Assembly (NCBI RefSeq): GCF_900996245.1
Contig: NZ_CAAJGK010000063.1
Coordinates: 372,001-436,000 of the forward strand
DNA from: Paraburkholderia sp. BCC1886
Lineage (GTDB): Bacteria > Pseudomonadota > Gammaproteobacteria > Burkholderiales > Burkholderiaceae
DNA: 64,000 bases
Reading direction: 5' to 3'
Position numbers and translations under genes: made by a program
Notes under the pieces: model-generated
What the model saw: only the letters and a program-made list of their open reading frames with translations
Database searches by the model: none
Told to the model about the DNA's origin: nothing
Part shown: one piece after another, positions 34,656 through 43,825 of the stretch
Numbering within the stretch: the stretch's first letter is position 1
Layout: each line of letters opens with the position of its first letter

Positions 34656-36950
34656 TTAGCGAGCCGCAATCACGTCGGCGACCAGCAACGCCGTCATGTT
34701 GACGATCCGGCGCACGGTCGCCGACGCCGTCAGCACGTGCACCGGCTTCGCCGCGCCCAGCAGCATTGGGCCGATGGCGATGTTGTTGCCAGCCGCCGTC
34801 TTCAGCAGGTTGTAGGAAATGTTCGCGGCGTCGATGTTCGGCAGCACCAGCAGATTGGCGTCGCCTTCGAGCGTCGAATCTGGCAGCACTTCGCGGCGCA
34901 GGTTGGCGTCGAGTGCGACGTCGCCGTGCATTTCGCCGTCCACGTGCAGCTCCGGCGCCCGCTCGCGCAGGATGGCCAGCGTGTCGCGCATCTTCTGCGC
35001 AGTCGGCGCGTTGCTCGTGCCGAAGTTGGAATGCGACAGCAGCGCGACCTTCGGCTCGATGCCGAAACGACGCACCTCTTCGGCGGCCATGATCGTGATC
35101 TCCGCCAGTTGCTCCGGCGTCGGGTCGACGTTCACGTGCGTATCCACGAGGAAAATCTGGCGGTTCGGCAGCACCAGGCCGTTCATCGCGGCGTAGACGT
35201 TGCAGCCTTCCTTCTTGCCGATGACCTGGTCGATGAAGTGCAGATGCCGATGCGTCGTGCTCACCGTGCCGCAGATCAAACCGTCCGCCTCGCCCTTCTG
35301 GACCAGCATCGCGCCGATCAACGTGGTGCGGCGGCGCATTTCCAGCTTGGCCATCTGCGCGCTGATGCCCTTGCGGGACATCATTTTGTAGTATTCCTGC
35401 CAGAAATCGCGATAGCGCTCGTCGTGGTCGGTATTGACCACCGTGAAGTCCTTGCCCGCGACCAGACGCAGACCGTACCGCGCGATCCGCTGTTCGATCA
35501 CCGCCGGACGGCCGATCAGGATCGGCTTGGCCAGCTTTTCGTCGACGATGATCTGCATTGCGCGCAGCACGCGCTCTTCTTCGCCTTCCGCGAACACGAT
35601 GCGCTTCTTCTCCGGCTCGACACCGCGCGCCAGCGTGAAGATCGGCTTCATGGTCGTGCCGCTGTGATACACGAACTGCTGCAGATGCTGTTCGTACGCG
35701 TCCATGTCTTCAATCGGACGCTCGGCTACGCCACAGTCCATCGCAGCCTTGGCCACCGCCGGCGCGACCTTGACGATCAGGCGCGGATCGAACGGCTTGG
35801 GAATCAGATATTCCGGACCGAACGACAGGTCCTGAATGCCATAAGCCGTCGCGACGATGTCGCTCTGCTCCTGACGCGCCAGTTCGGCGATCGCATTGAC
35901 CGCCGCGATTTCCATTTCCCGCGTCACTGTCGTCGCGCCCGCATCGAGCGCGCCGCGGAACAGGAACGGAAACACGAGAACGTTGTTCACCTGATTCGGA
36001 TAGTCGGTGCGGCCCGTGCACAGCACGGCGTCCGGGCGCACTTCCAGCGCCAGTTCCGGCAGGATTTCCGGCGTCGGATTGGCCAGCGCCAGAATCAGCG
36101 GCTTGTCGGCCATCTGCTTGACCATGTCCTGCTTGAGCACGCCGCCGGCCGACAAACCAAGGAAAATATCCGCGCCGCCGATGGCTTCAGCCAGCGTACG
36201 GGCGTCGGTTTCACGCGCGAAGCGTTCCTTGTCCGGGTCCATCAGTTCGACGCGGCCTTTGTACACCACACCGGCCAGATCGGTCACGGTGATGTTTTCG
36301 AGCGGCAGGCCGATGTCGACCAGCAGATCCAGACACGCCAGCGCCGCGGCGCCCGCGCCGGAGGACACCAGCTTGACCTTGGAGATGTCCTTACCGACCA
36401 CCTTCAAACCATTCGTGATGGCGGCGGCCACGACAATTGCCGTACCGTGCTGGTCGTCGTGGAAAACCGGAATCTTCATGCGCTTGCGGCATTCGCGTTC
36501 GACGATGAAGCAGTCCGGCGCCTTGATGTCTTCGAGGTTGATACCGCCGAAAGTCGGCTCGAGCGCGGCGATCACCTCGACCAGCTTGTGCGGGTCCGAC
36601 TCGTTCAGCTCGATATCGAACACGTCGATGCCGGCGAACTTCTTGAACAGCACGGCCTTGCCTTCCATGACCGGCTTCGACGCCAGCGGGCCGATGTTGC
36701 CGAGACCCAGCACTGCGGTACCGTTCGTGACGACGCCGACCAAATTGCTGCGCGCGGTGAAGCGCGCGGCGTTCAACGGGTTTTCGACGATTTCTTCGCA
36801 AGCGAACGCGACGCCGGGCGAGTAAGCCAGCGCGAGGTCGCGCTGGTTGATCATCTGCTTGGTCGGGGCGATCGCGATTTTCCCCGGAGTCGGGAATTCG
36901 TGATAATCGAGAGCGGCTTCGCGGAGTTTGCTATTGGCGGGAGTCGACAT
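34656..36950 (-). CDS. maeB: NADP-dependent malic enzyme with phosphotransacetylase-like domain
   Basis: This 764-residue protein decarboxylates malate to pyruvate with NADPH. The malic domain (about 1-430) contains FPTPGKIAIAPTKQM, AYSPGVA, VFHDDQHGTAIV and the Rossmann segment VSSGAGAAALACL. The C-terminal half (about 435-764) is a PTA-like domain (EGEEERVLRAMQ, GLICGTVSTTHRHL), usually regulatory in MaeB. The start MSTPANSKLREAALDYHEFP at 36950 is typical; a frame to 37157 is rejected. It is divergent from thiL. Confidence 0.96.
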   Translation of the reverse strand: MSTPANSKLREAALDYHEFPTPGKIAIAPTKQMINQRDLALAYSPGVAFACEEIVENPLNAARFTARSNLVGVVTNGTAVLGLGNIGPLASKPVMEGKAVLFKKFAGIDVFDIELNESDPHKLVEVIAALEPTFGGINLEDIKAPDCFIVERECRKRMKIPVFHDDQHGTAIVVAAAITNGLKVVGKDISKVKLVSSGAGAAALACLDLLVDIGLPLENITVTDLAGVVYKGRVELMDPDKERFARETDARTLAEAIGGADIFLGLSAGGVLKQDMVKQMADKPLILALANPTPEILPELALEVRPDAVLCTGRTDYPNQVNNVLVFPFLFRGALDAGATTVTREMEIAAVNAIAELARQEQSDIVATAYGIQDLSFGPEYLIPKPFDPRLIVKVAPAVAKAAMDCGVAERPIEDMDAYEQHLQQFVYHSGTTMKPIFTLARGVEPEKKRIVFAEGEEERVLRAMQIIVDEKLAKPILIGRPAVIEQRIARYGLRLVAGKDFTVVNTDHDERYRDFWQEYYKMMSRKGISAQMAKLEMRRRTTLIGAMLVQKGEADGLICGTVSTTHRHLHFIDQVIGKKEGCNVYAAMNGLVLPNRQIFLVDTHVNVDPTPEQLAEITIMAAEEVRRFGIEPKVALLSHSNFGTSNAPTAQKMRDTLAILRERAPELHVDGEMHGDVALDANLRREVLPDSTLEGDANLLVLPNIDAANISYNLLKTAAGNNIAIGPMLLGAAKPVHVLTASATVRRIVNMTALLVADVIAAR

Positions 36951-37201
36951 AAAGGCGGGCTTCGAAGGGCAGATTAGAATAGATGTTCGACGGCATTGTA
37001 GCCCCAATCGCGTAGCCAATTCCTTCAAAACGGGTACAACTGCCGCGACTGGAATATGGCGAAAGTTTACGCCGCGCCGCATGCCGGATAACCTACGGCC
37101 GCTGCGAAAAACACCGATGATGCCGACACCATCGAAACCGATACCGGCACGTTCCAACTAATTAGCGGCAGTTCTCCGTACTTACCTTGTTGACCGCCTC
37201 C

Positions 37202-38197
37202 ATGCTCTCCGAGTTCTCGCTGATCGATCGCTTTTTCGCCCGCCGCGCCGCCGCCCGATCATCGAGCGCCGCCGACGGCTCGCTGGGCATCGGCGACGAC
37301 TGCGCGCTGCTCGTGCCGCGATCCGGCGAGATGCTGGCCATTTCGACGGACATGCTGGTAGAAGGCCGGCACTTCTTTCCCAATGTCGATCCCGCTGCGC
37401 TCGGGCACAAAGCCCTCGCCGTCAATCTGTCCGATCTAGCCGCCATGGGCGCGCGACCGCAAGCGTTCACGCTGGCGTTTTCCCTGCCGAAGGCGGACGA
37501 AGCGTGGCTCGCTGCGTTCAGCGAAGGGCTGTTCGCGCTAGCCGAGCGCCACGATTGCACGCTGATCGGCGGCGATACGACCGGCGGCCCGCTGAACCTG
37601 TGCATTACCGTGTTCGGCAGCGTGCCGCCGCAAGCGGCGCTACGCCGCGATGCGGCGCAGGCCGGCGACGACATCTGGATTTCCGGCACGCTCGGCGATG
37701 CGCGCGCGGGCCTCGGCGTGCGCCGCAGCGAGTGGACCGCCAATGCCAGCGACACTGCGACGTTTAGCCGCGCCCTCGAACGCCCCGAACCGCGTATTGC
37801 GCTCGGTCTCGCTCTGCGCGGCATCGCTCACGCGGCGCTCGACCTGTCCGACGGGCTGGCCGGCGACCTGCTGCACATCCTGGAGCGCTCGAACCTGCAG
37901 GCCACCGTCGATGTCGATGCGGTTCCACGCTCCGACGCTCTACGCCGCCTCTCGCCGGAAATTCAGCAGCGTTGCACGCTGGCCGGTGGCGACGATTACG
38001 AACTTTGCTTCACCGCGCCCGTCGCCCGGCGCGCGCTGATCGAAGCGGCCGGTCGCGACGTGCAGGTTCCGCTCACCCGCATCGGTACAATAAGCGCACT
38101 TCAAGCGGCGGCCGACCGCCCGGCCATTGCGTGGCGCGATGCCGCCGGCGCGCCGCTCTCCCTGACGTTGCAAGGCTTCGACCACTTTCATGACTGA
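37202..38197 (+). CDS. thiL: thiamine-monophosphate kinase
   Basis: This 331-residue PurM-like kinase makes thiamine diphosphate. SEFSLIDRFFARR at the N-terminus, SLGIGDDCALL and LAISTDMLVEGRHFF with metal-binding aspartates, and the IGGDTTGGP and LDLSDGLAGDL motifs are diagnostic. The ATG at 37202 is preferred to an upstream TTG at 37187. It overlaps pgpA by 8 bases, the common thiL-pgpA coupling. Confidence 0.96.
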   Translation: MLSEFSLIDRFFARRAAARSSSAADGSLGIGDDCALLVPRSGEMLAISTDMLVEGRHFFPNVDPAALGHKALAVNLSDLAAMGARPQAFTLAFSLPKADEAWLAAFSEGLFALAERHDCTLIGGDTTGGPLNLCITVFGSVPPQAALRRDAAQAGDDIWISGTLGDARAGLGVRRSEWTANASDTATFSRALERPEPRIALGLALRGIAHAALDLSDGLAGDLLHILERSNLQATVDVDAVPRSDALRRLSPEIQQRCTLAGGDDYELCFTAPVARRALIEAAGRDVQVPLTRIGTISALQAAADRPAIAWRDAAGAPLSLTLQGFDHFHD

Positions 38198-38738
38198 CTC
38201 TCCGCTCGGCCCCGCCGCCGATCTCCTCGGCAGCCCGCCGCCCGATGCGCCGCGCCCACGTCGAGCCACCGCGCGCTTCATGCTGTCGCATCCGCTGCAC
38301 CTGTTGTCGCTAGGCTTCGGCAGTGGTCTGTCGCCGGTCGCGCCGGGTACCGTCGGCACGCTGTTCGCCTGGGTCTCGTTCGCCGTGCTGAGCCGTTATC
38401 TGACGGTCATCGACTGGGGCGTGCTGATCGCCGTCGGCTTCATTGGCGGCATCGCGGTATGCAGTTTCACGGCGAAGCGCCTCGGCACCGCCGATCCGTC
38501 GCAGGTCGTGTGGGATGAAATCATCGCGTTCTGGCTGGTGTTGCTGATGGTCACGCCAGTCACGCTGGTCGGCCAGCTTTGGGCCTTTATCGTGTTCCGC
38601 TTTTTCGACATGGTGAAACCGCCGCCGATCGGCTATTTCGACCGGCGTTTGAAAGGCGGCTTCGGCATCATGTTCGACGACCTGGTCGCTGCGTTTTTCA
38701 CGCTGCTCGTGATCGCGCTGTGGCGCATGTCGGTCTGA
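38190..38738 (+). CDS. pgpA: phosphatidylglycerophosphatase A
   Basis: This 182-residue inner-membrane phosphatase acts in phosphatidylglycerol synthesis. After a Pro-rich N-terminal extension it shows GFGSGLSPVAPGTVGTL, VVWDEIIAFW and FRFFDMVKPPPI, the conserved PgpA blocks, with three to four hydrophobic helices. The start lies inside the end of thiL, suggesting translational coupling. Confidence 0.95.
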   Translation: MTDSPLGPAADLLGSPPPDAPRPRRATARFMLSHPLHLLSLGFGSGLSPVAPGTVGTLFAWVSFAVLSRYLTVIDWGVLIAVGFIGGIAVCSFTAKRLGTADPSQVVWDEIIAFWLVLLMVTPVTLVGQLWAFIVFRFFDMVKPPPIGYFDRRLKGGFGIMFDDLVAAFFTLLVIALWRMSV

Positions 38739-38821
38739 TCGCCGCGCTGCCCTGCGCTTCCGCGCGCCGCTGTTCACCAGGTCGCAGCCCGCGCCTGGTT
38801 TCCCGTTCTCCGGATTGACCC

Positions 38822-39322
38822 ATGCCTACCGATTCCGTGGTCCACCAGCTTGCGATTCGCGTGAGCAACCGTCTACGCGACGAGCGCCTGATGCTCGCCA
38901 CCGCCGAGTCTTGCACGGGCGGCATGGTGGCCGCCGCGATCACCGATATTTCCGGCAGCAGCGGCTGGTTCGAGCGCGGCTTCGTCACCTATTCGAATCA
39001 GGCGAAGTGCGAAATGATCGGCGTGCCGGCCGAGTTGATCGACAAACACGGCGCGGTCAGCGAGCAGGTGGCGCGCGCGATGGCCGAAGGCGCGCTGCGC
39101 AATAGCCGTGCGCAGGTGTCGCTGTCGATTACCGGCGTGGCCGGGCCAGGCGGCGGCACGGAGACCAAACCGGTCGGGATGGTGTCGTTCGCGTGGAGCA
39201 ACCGGCTGCATACGGCCGTCGAAACGAAAATATTCAAAGGTGACCGCGAGCAGATCCGCACGCAGGCCGCCGCCCACGCGTTGCGCGGCGTGCTGGCCTT
39301 GCTTGACGAACGCGAGCATTGA
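38822..39322 (+). CDS. pncC: nicotinamide-nucleotide amidohydrolase (CinA C-terminal domain)
   Basis: This 166-residue stand-alone CinA C-terminal domain deamidates NMN in pyridine nucleotide recycling. TAESCTGGMVAAAIT carries the catalytic Ser/Lys region; SLSITGVAGPGGGTETKPVG and GDREQIRTQAA complete the family pattern. It is fourth in the thiL-pgpA-pncC run and nearly abuts the cupin gene. Confidence 0.93.
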   Translation: MPTDSVVHQLAIRVSNRLRDERLMLATAESCTGGMVAAAITDISGSSGWFERGFVTYSNQAKCEMIGVPAELIDKHGAVSEQVARAMAEGALRNSRAQVSLSITGVAGPGGGTETKPVGMVSFAWSNRLHTAVETKIFKGDREQIRTQAAAHALRGVLALLDEREH

Positions 39323-39324
39323 AG

Positions 39325-39867
39325 ATGGCCGGGCGCCGCTCCGCTTCCCTCCACAATCGCGGCGACGGAACGGCTCGCGACGAGCTAATCCGCCGCTTCG
39401 ACCTGCAGCCGCATCCCGAAGGCGGCTTTTTCCGCGAGACGTATCGATCGGCGGCGCAAGTGCGTCGCGACGGCGAATTAGACGCCCAACGTTCGGCGTC
39501 CACCGCGATTTACTACCTGCTCTGCGACGGCGCACATTCGGCGTGGCATCGAATCCGGTCGGACGAGGTCTGGCATTTCTACGCCGGTGAACCGCTGCTC
39601 GTGCACGTGCTCGACGCGGCCGGCAATCTGCTCACCCATCGTTTGGGCAACGCGCTCACGCAACCGGATACCGTATTTCAGGCCGTGGTGACGGCGGGCC
39701 AATGGTTCGCCGCCGAATGCGCCGATCCGGCGAGCTTCGCGCTAGTTGGCTGCACGGTGGCGCCGGGCTTCGAATTCAGCGAGTTCGAGATTGCGGATGT
39801 CACCGCGTTGAAGGCGCAGCATCCGCAGCATGCAGCGTTCATCGAACGCCTCGGGCCGGCGGGCTGA
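39325..39867 (+). CDS. cupin-superfamily DUF985 protein
   Basis: This 180-residue single-domain protein is of the DUF985/cupin_5 type. LQPHPEGGFFRETYRSA near the N-terminus, AIYYLLCDGAHSAWHRIRSD and WHFYAGEPLLVHVLD, then GCTVAPGFEFSEFEIAD follow the family order with probable metal-binding histidines. The ATG at 39325 is 2 bases beyond the pncC stop. The biochemical role is unknown. Confidence 0.88.
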   Translation: MAGRRSASLHNRGDGTARDELIRRFDLQPHPEGGFFRETYRSAAQVRRDGELDAQRSASTAIYYLLCDGAHSAWHRIRSDEVWHFYAGEPLLVHVLDAAGNLLTHRLGNALTQPDTVFQAVVTAGQWFAAECADPASFALVGCTVAPGFEFSEFEIADVTALKAQHPQHAAFIERLGPAG

Positions 39868-39886
39868 ACGACGCCCGTCTCGCTGC

Positions 39887-40702
39887 TCAACGGAACGCGT
39901 TGATGCGCTCGCGCGTGTCCAGTGCGGCCTGCGCGGCAGCCGCGGCGAAATCGTCGCCCTTGCCGGCATAGATGATCGCGCGCGACGAGTTGATCAACAT
40001 GCCCGTTCCATTTGCGGTGCGACCGGCGTTGACCGTCGCCTGCACGTCGCCGCCTTGCGCGCCGATGCCGGGAATCAGCAGCGGCATGTCGCCGACAATC
40101 CCCCGCACCACTTCGATTTCCTTCGGAAACGTCGCGCCGACCACCAGCGAGAGTTCACCGCTGGCGTTCCACTTTTCCGCCGCCAGTTGCGCGACCACCT
40201 GGTACAGCGGCCGGCCGCCCGTCTCCAGAAACTGCAGATCGGACCCGCCAGGGTTCGACGTGCGGCACAACACGATTACGCCTTTGCCCGCGTGCTCCAG
40301 ATACGGCTGGATCGAATCGAAGCCCATATAGGGGTTCACCGTCACCGCGTCGGCCCGATAGCGCTCGAACGCCTCGCGTGCGTACTGCTCGGCGGTGCTG
40401 CCGATGTCGCCGCGTTTCGCATCCAGAATCACCGGCAGGCCGGGATGCTGGTCATGAATGTGGGCGATCAGTTGTTCGAGCTGGTCTTCGGCGCGATGAG
40501 CGGCGAAGTAGGCGATTTGCGGCTTGAACGACGAGGCATACGGCGCCGTCGCGTCGACGATCGTGCGGCAGAATTCGAAAATCGCGTCGGGGCGACCGGC
40601 GAGCGCGCCGGGAAACTTGCTGGGCTCGGGATCGAGGCCGACGCACAGCAGCGAGTTGGTACGCTGCCAGGCGTCGTTGAGTGTCTGGATGAAAGAGGAC
40701 AT
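39887..40702 (-). CDS. pyrF: orotidine 5'-phosphate decarboxylase (type 2)
   Basis: This 271-residue long-form OMP decarboxylase produces UMP. LCVGLDPEPSKFP at residue 20, the catalytic LDAKRGDIGSTAEQYA near residue 92, VNPYMGFDSIQPYL and PGIGAQGGDV are all type 2 PyrF signatures. It is convergent with the DUF985 gene, with 19 bases between stops. Confidence 0.96.
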   Translation of the reverse strand: MSSFIQTLNDAWQRTNSLLCVGLDPEPSKFPGALAGRPDAIFEFCRTIVDATAPYASSFKPQIAYFAAHRAEDQLEQLIAHIHDQHPGLPVILDAKRGDIGSTAEQYAREAFERYRADAVTVNPYMGFDSIQPYLEHAGKGVIVLCRTSNPGGSDLQFLETGGRPLYQVVAQLAAEKWNASGELSLVVGATFPKEIEVVRGIVGDMPLLIPGIGAQGGDVQATVNAGRTANGTGMLINSSRAIIYAGKGDDFAAAAAQAALDTRERINAFR

Positions 40703-40843
40703 GGAGAATCTCGCGGCGAGCCGATAACAGAAGAGGCGCGTATTTTACCCGTCCCGCTCGACCCGCTCCTCGCCGACGGCGGACCGTCGAGGCCGGAAGC
40801 AACCGGAAGCACCCGGAAGCCACCGGAAGCCGCCGGGCGCCGC

Positions 40844-41914
40844 TTACTGCCGCCGCCGCGATGCGCGCGCGCCCGGCATCGAACGCAATCCCGTGCGTTC
40901 CACCGTAAAGCGGAACGTACGCGTGAGCCGCTCGCCGCGCGCCAGCAGGGTCATGCCGTTTTCGCCCGCGCCGCCGGCCAGATTCATCGCGTTGATCGGA
41001 TGATCGACCGGTTCGAAGCAGAAGAAGTCTTCGCGAGGCGGCGTGTAGAGCACGTAGTAATCGGTGTCGGCGGCAATGTTCAACGATAGACGCCGCTTCG
41101 GCCACACCACCGCCGCCTGACCGCTCCACCCGGTAAACGCGTGATTGACGATGGTCGCCGGCAGCGGATACGCCACGCCGAATTGCCAGGCCGGCGGCGC
41201 CGGTACATGGCGCACGGGCAACCAGTCGTCGCCCGCCAGCCACAAGCCGCCCGCTGCCGCCGAGAGTTCGGTATCGGCGTCGCGTACGAAAAACGGATGC
41301 ACGCCCAGGCCGAATGGCAGCGCATCGCGTCCCACGTTCTCGATTTCGAGCGTGATGACGAGCGTCGGCCCGCTCAGCGTATAGGTCTGGCTCGCGCGAA
41401 ACGCGTACGGCTTGCCGTCACGCCGGTCGAGCGTCAGGCGCACGTTTTCACGATCCGACTCCGCCACCTGCCACACGGACTGCCAGCCGTCGCCGTGAAT
41501 CGGCAGCGGCTCGTCGGAGCGATTGCGCGCGACCTCGATGCGTCGTCCCGCCACCGTGAATTGCCCACCGCCAATCCGGTTCGAATACGGCAGCAGCGGA
41601 TAGCAGGCCAGCTGGTTCGGCTGCGTCGTCGAATCCACCTGGCGGCAGCGCCGGAAAATCGGCGTGAGTGCGCCGTCGTTGCGCCAGTCGAAACGCGTGA
41701 CACCGCCGCCGAGCGTCGGCGCCACGTCGAGTCGCAAGTGCGCGTTGGCAAGCGTGATGCAGGCGACCTCGCCGCCGCTGGTTTCACCGACCGCCACCGC
41801 CGACGTGCTCGGCCCCGGCAGCACCGGATTCGCCGCAGCGGCGAGCCGCGCGCGCCGGCTGCGGGCGGCCGGCGTGTTTTGAGACGACGCGGAAGCAGAA
41901 TTCGCAACAGTCAT
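40844..41914 (-). CDS. aldose 1-epimerase (mutarotase) family protein
   Basis: This 356-residue galactose-mutarotase-fold protein begins with a low-complexity leader of about 40 residues. The core has HGDGWQSVWQV (catalytic His), GLGVHPFFVRD (second His) and FCFEPVDHPINAMN (catalytic Glu). It is the last gene of the ten-gene sugar cluster and would supply the correct anomer to the sugar dehydrogenase. ATG at 41914 is preferred to one four codons upstream. Confidence 0.9.
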   Translation of the reverse strand: MTVANSASASSQNTPAARSRRARLAAAANPVLPGPSTSAVAVGETSGGEVACITLANAHLRLDVAPTLGGGVTRFDWRNDGALTPIFRRCRQVDSTTQPNQLACYPLLPYSNRIGGGQFTVAGRRIEVARNRSDEPLPIHGDGWQSVWQVAESDRENVRLTLDRRDGKPYAFRASQTYTLSGPTLVITLEIENVGRDALPFGLGVHPFFVRDADTELSAAAGGLWLAGDDWLPVRHVPAPPAWQFGVAYPLPATIVNHAFTGWSGQAAVVWPKRRLSLNIAADTDYYVLYTPPREDFFCFEPVDHPINAMNLAGGAGENGMTLLARGERLTRTFRFTVERTGLRSMPGARASRRRQ

Positions 41915-42020
41915 GGCTGACTCCATCGAGAGGCGTAAGACGTTCCGTCACACTGCCGACGGTTGTTGTTGGGCGACTCTTTTGCATCGATCGCCTCGGA
42001 ATCCAAACGGCGCGGCCAGC

Positions 42021-42965
42021 CTATGCAGGCGCGCCCTGAAACACCGGCTCAGGCAAGCCGCGCCGGGCCGGCGTCGCGACGAACACGCCGCCGGCGTGAG
42101 CGTCGTCGGCGAGCGCGTCGGGTTCGATCCCGATGCGCGCGCTCGTGATGTACAGCGTGTCGAAGCTGCCCGACGCGCCGCCGAACGCGACACAGCTCGG
42201 CTGCGCGGTCGGCACGTCGACGCGCTCCGACTCCACGCCGTCGACGCCATAACGCACGACGCGCCGGCCGCCCCACTGCGCATTCCACAGGCCGCCTTCG
42301 CTATCGACGGTCGAGCCGTCCGGCTCGCCGTCGGCATCCGTCAACAACGTGAACACGCGATCGTTGCCGATCGAGCCGTCCGCGCGATAGTCGCACACGC
42401 GGATTTCGCGGCTCGGCGAATCGCAGTAATACATCGTCGCGCCGTCCGGGCTGAACGCGATGCTGTTCGAGATGGACGGCGCCGGCAGCGGCAGGCGTTC
42501 GAGCGACAGGTCGTGATTGAGACGGTAGAAGCCGCCGATCGTCCGCACCGGCGACGCTTCGTCTTTGGTGCCGAACACGAAGCGTCCCTGACGGTCGCAA
42601 CGGCCGTCGTTCACGCGCGTGTCGAGGCCCGGCTCGACATCGACGATACGTTGCAGCGTGCCCGTCTCCAGATCGAAGAACGCGAGATGCGTTGCGAGAC
42701 CCAGCAACAGGTAACGCGCGTTCGCGCACAGCGCGAACGTAGCGAGCCGCTCGGGCAGGCGCCACAACGAGGTGCTACCGTCGGCCGGATCGTGACGCCA
42801 CAACTTCTGGCCTTCGATATCCGTCCAGTAGAAGCGGCCCGAGCGCGCGCACCACGTGGCGCCTTCAGCCAGCGTGGAGGTCGAATCCAGCAGCAGCGCC
42901 GCGCGTTGCGCGGACGGCGCCACCGGCGACGGCACGGGCAGACCGGACGGTTCGTTCGCGATCAC
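42021..42965 (-). CDS. SMP-30/gluconolactonase-family sugar lactonase
   Basis: This 314-residue six-bladed beta-propeller lactonase has metal and active-site stretches LAEGATWCARSGRFYWTDIE, RVNDGRCDRQGRFVFGT and ISNSIAFSPDGATMYYCDS, as in SMP-30/regucalcin. It overlaps the upstream SDR gene by 4 bases. In this cluster it likely opens galactono- or arabinonolactone after sugar dehydrogenation. Confidence 0.92.
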   Translation of the reverse strand: MIANEPSGLPVPSPVAPSAQRAALLLDSTSTLAEGATWCARSGRFYWTDIEGQKLWRHDPADGSTSLWRLPERLATFALCANARYLLLGLATHLAFFDLETGTLQRIVDVEPGLDTRVNDGRCDRQGRFVFGTKDEASPVRTIGGFYRLNHDLSLERLPLPAPSISNSIAFSPDGATMYYCDSPSREIRVCDYRADGSIGNDRVFTLLTDADGEPDGSTVDSEGGLWNAQWGGRRVVRYGVDGVESERVDVPTAQPSCVAFGGASGSFDTLYITSARIGIEPDALADDAHAGGVFVATPARRGLPEPVFQGAPA

Positions 42966-43762
42966 GCCCAGCCTCCGTCCACCACCAGGTCTTGCGCGGT
43001 GATCATGCGGCTATCGTCCGCGGCGAGGAACAGCGCCATGCGCGCGAGATCGGCGGGTTCCAGTTCCGCGTCGATACACTGCCCTTCCTTGATCGAGCGG
43101 CGCCCTGCGTCGTCGAGCCACAGGCGTTTCTGCTTGTCGGTCATCACCCAGCCCGGCACCAGCGTATTCACGCGGATATCGAAGTGGCCGAGATCGCGCG
43201 CGAGCCCGCGCGTCAAACCTTGCACGGCCGCCTTGCACATCACGTAGACCGGATAGCCGCCGTTCTTCAGCATCCAGCTGATCGAGCCGAGGTTGATGAT
43301 CGAGCCGCTCTTCGCCGCCTTCATGTCGTCCATCACCGCCTGCGCGGCGAAGAACTGATGACGGATATTCACGGCGATGCCCGCGTCGAACGACTCGCGC
43401 GTCACGTCGCCAATCTGGTGACGCTTGTCGTTGGCCGCGTTGTTCACCAGCACCTGGATCGGGCCGAGCGCAGCCTTCACGTCGGCGATGGCTTTTTGCA
43501 GCGCGTCGACGTCGGTCAGATCGCAGGGCAGAAACAGCGGTTTGTGCTTCGAGTCGCCGAGCTGATCGGCGAGCGCCTCACCCGCCGACGCGTCGATATC
43601 GAAGAACGCGACCCGCGAGCCTTGCGCCGCGAAATGCTCGACGAACGACGCGCCGATGCCGGTCGCACCGCCCGTGATCAACACCGTGCGGTCTATGAGA
43701 CTGGGATAACTTGCAAACTTCGTGGTCGCGAGACGTTCGTTTGCATTAGCCGGAGACGACAT
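42962..43762 (-). CDS. SDR-family dehydrogenase, probable sugar 1-dehydrogenase
   Basis: This 266-residue classical short-chain dehydrogenase has the cofactor motif TGGATGIG at about residues 31-38, NNAAN, a catalytic serine in NLGSISW, and Y-x3-K in YVMCKAAV. The acidic FFDID after beta-2 suggests NAD preference. Between the ABC transporter and the lactonase it probably oxidises D-galactose or L-arabinose at C1; the substrate is inferred from context. Confidence 0.85.
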   Translation of the reverse strand: MSSPANANERLATTKFASYPSLIDRTVLITGGATGIGASFVEHFAAQGSRVAFFDIDASAGEALADQLGDSKHKPLFLPCDLTDVDALQKAIADVKAALGPIQVLVNNAANDKRHQIGDVTRESFDAGIAVNIRHQFFAAQAVMDDMKAAKSGSIINLGSISWMLKNGGYPVYVMCKAAVQGLTRGLARDLGHFDIRVNTLVPGWVMTDKQKRLWLDDAGRRSIKEGQCIDAELEPADLARMALFLAADDSRMITAQDLVVDGGWA

Positions 43763-43825
43763 CGTGCGATTCCTTAAAAAGCGAAGTAGATCGGTGACGG
43801 ATTCGGGGGCTCGGGCGAAAAGCCC

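Noticed and set aside
34575..36977. 800-codon frame opposite maeB
   Set aside because: Shadow frame of maeB; starts inside a terminator.
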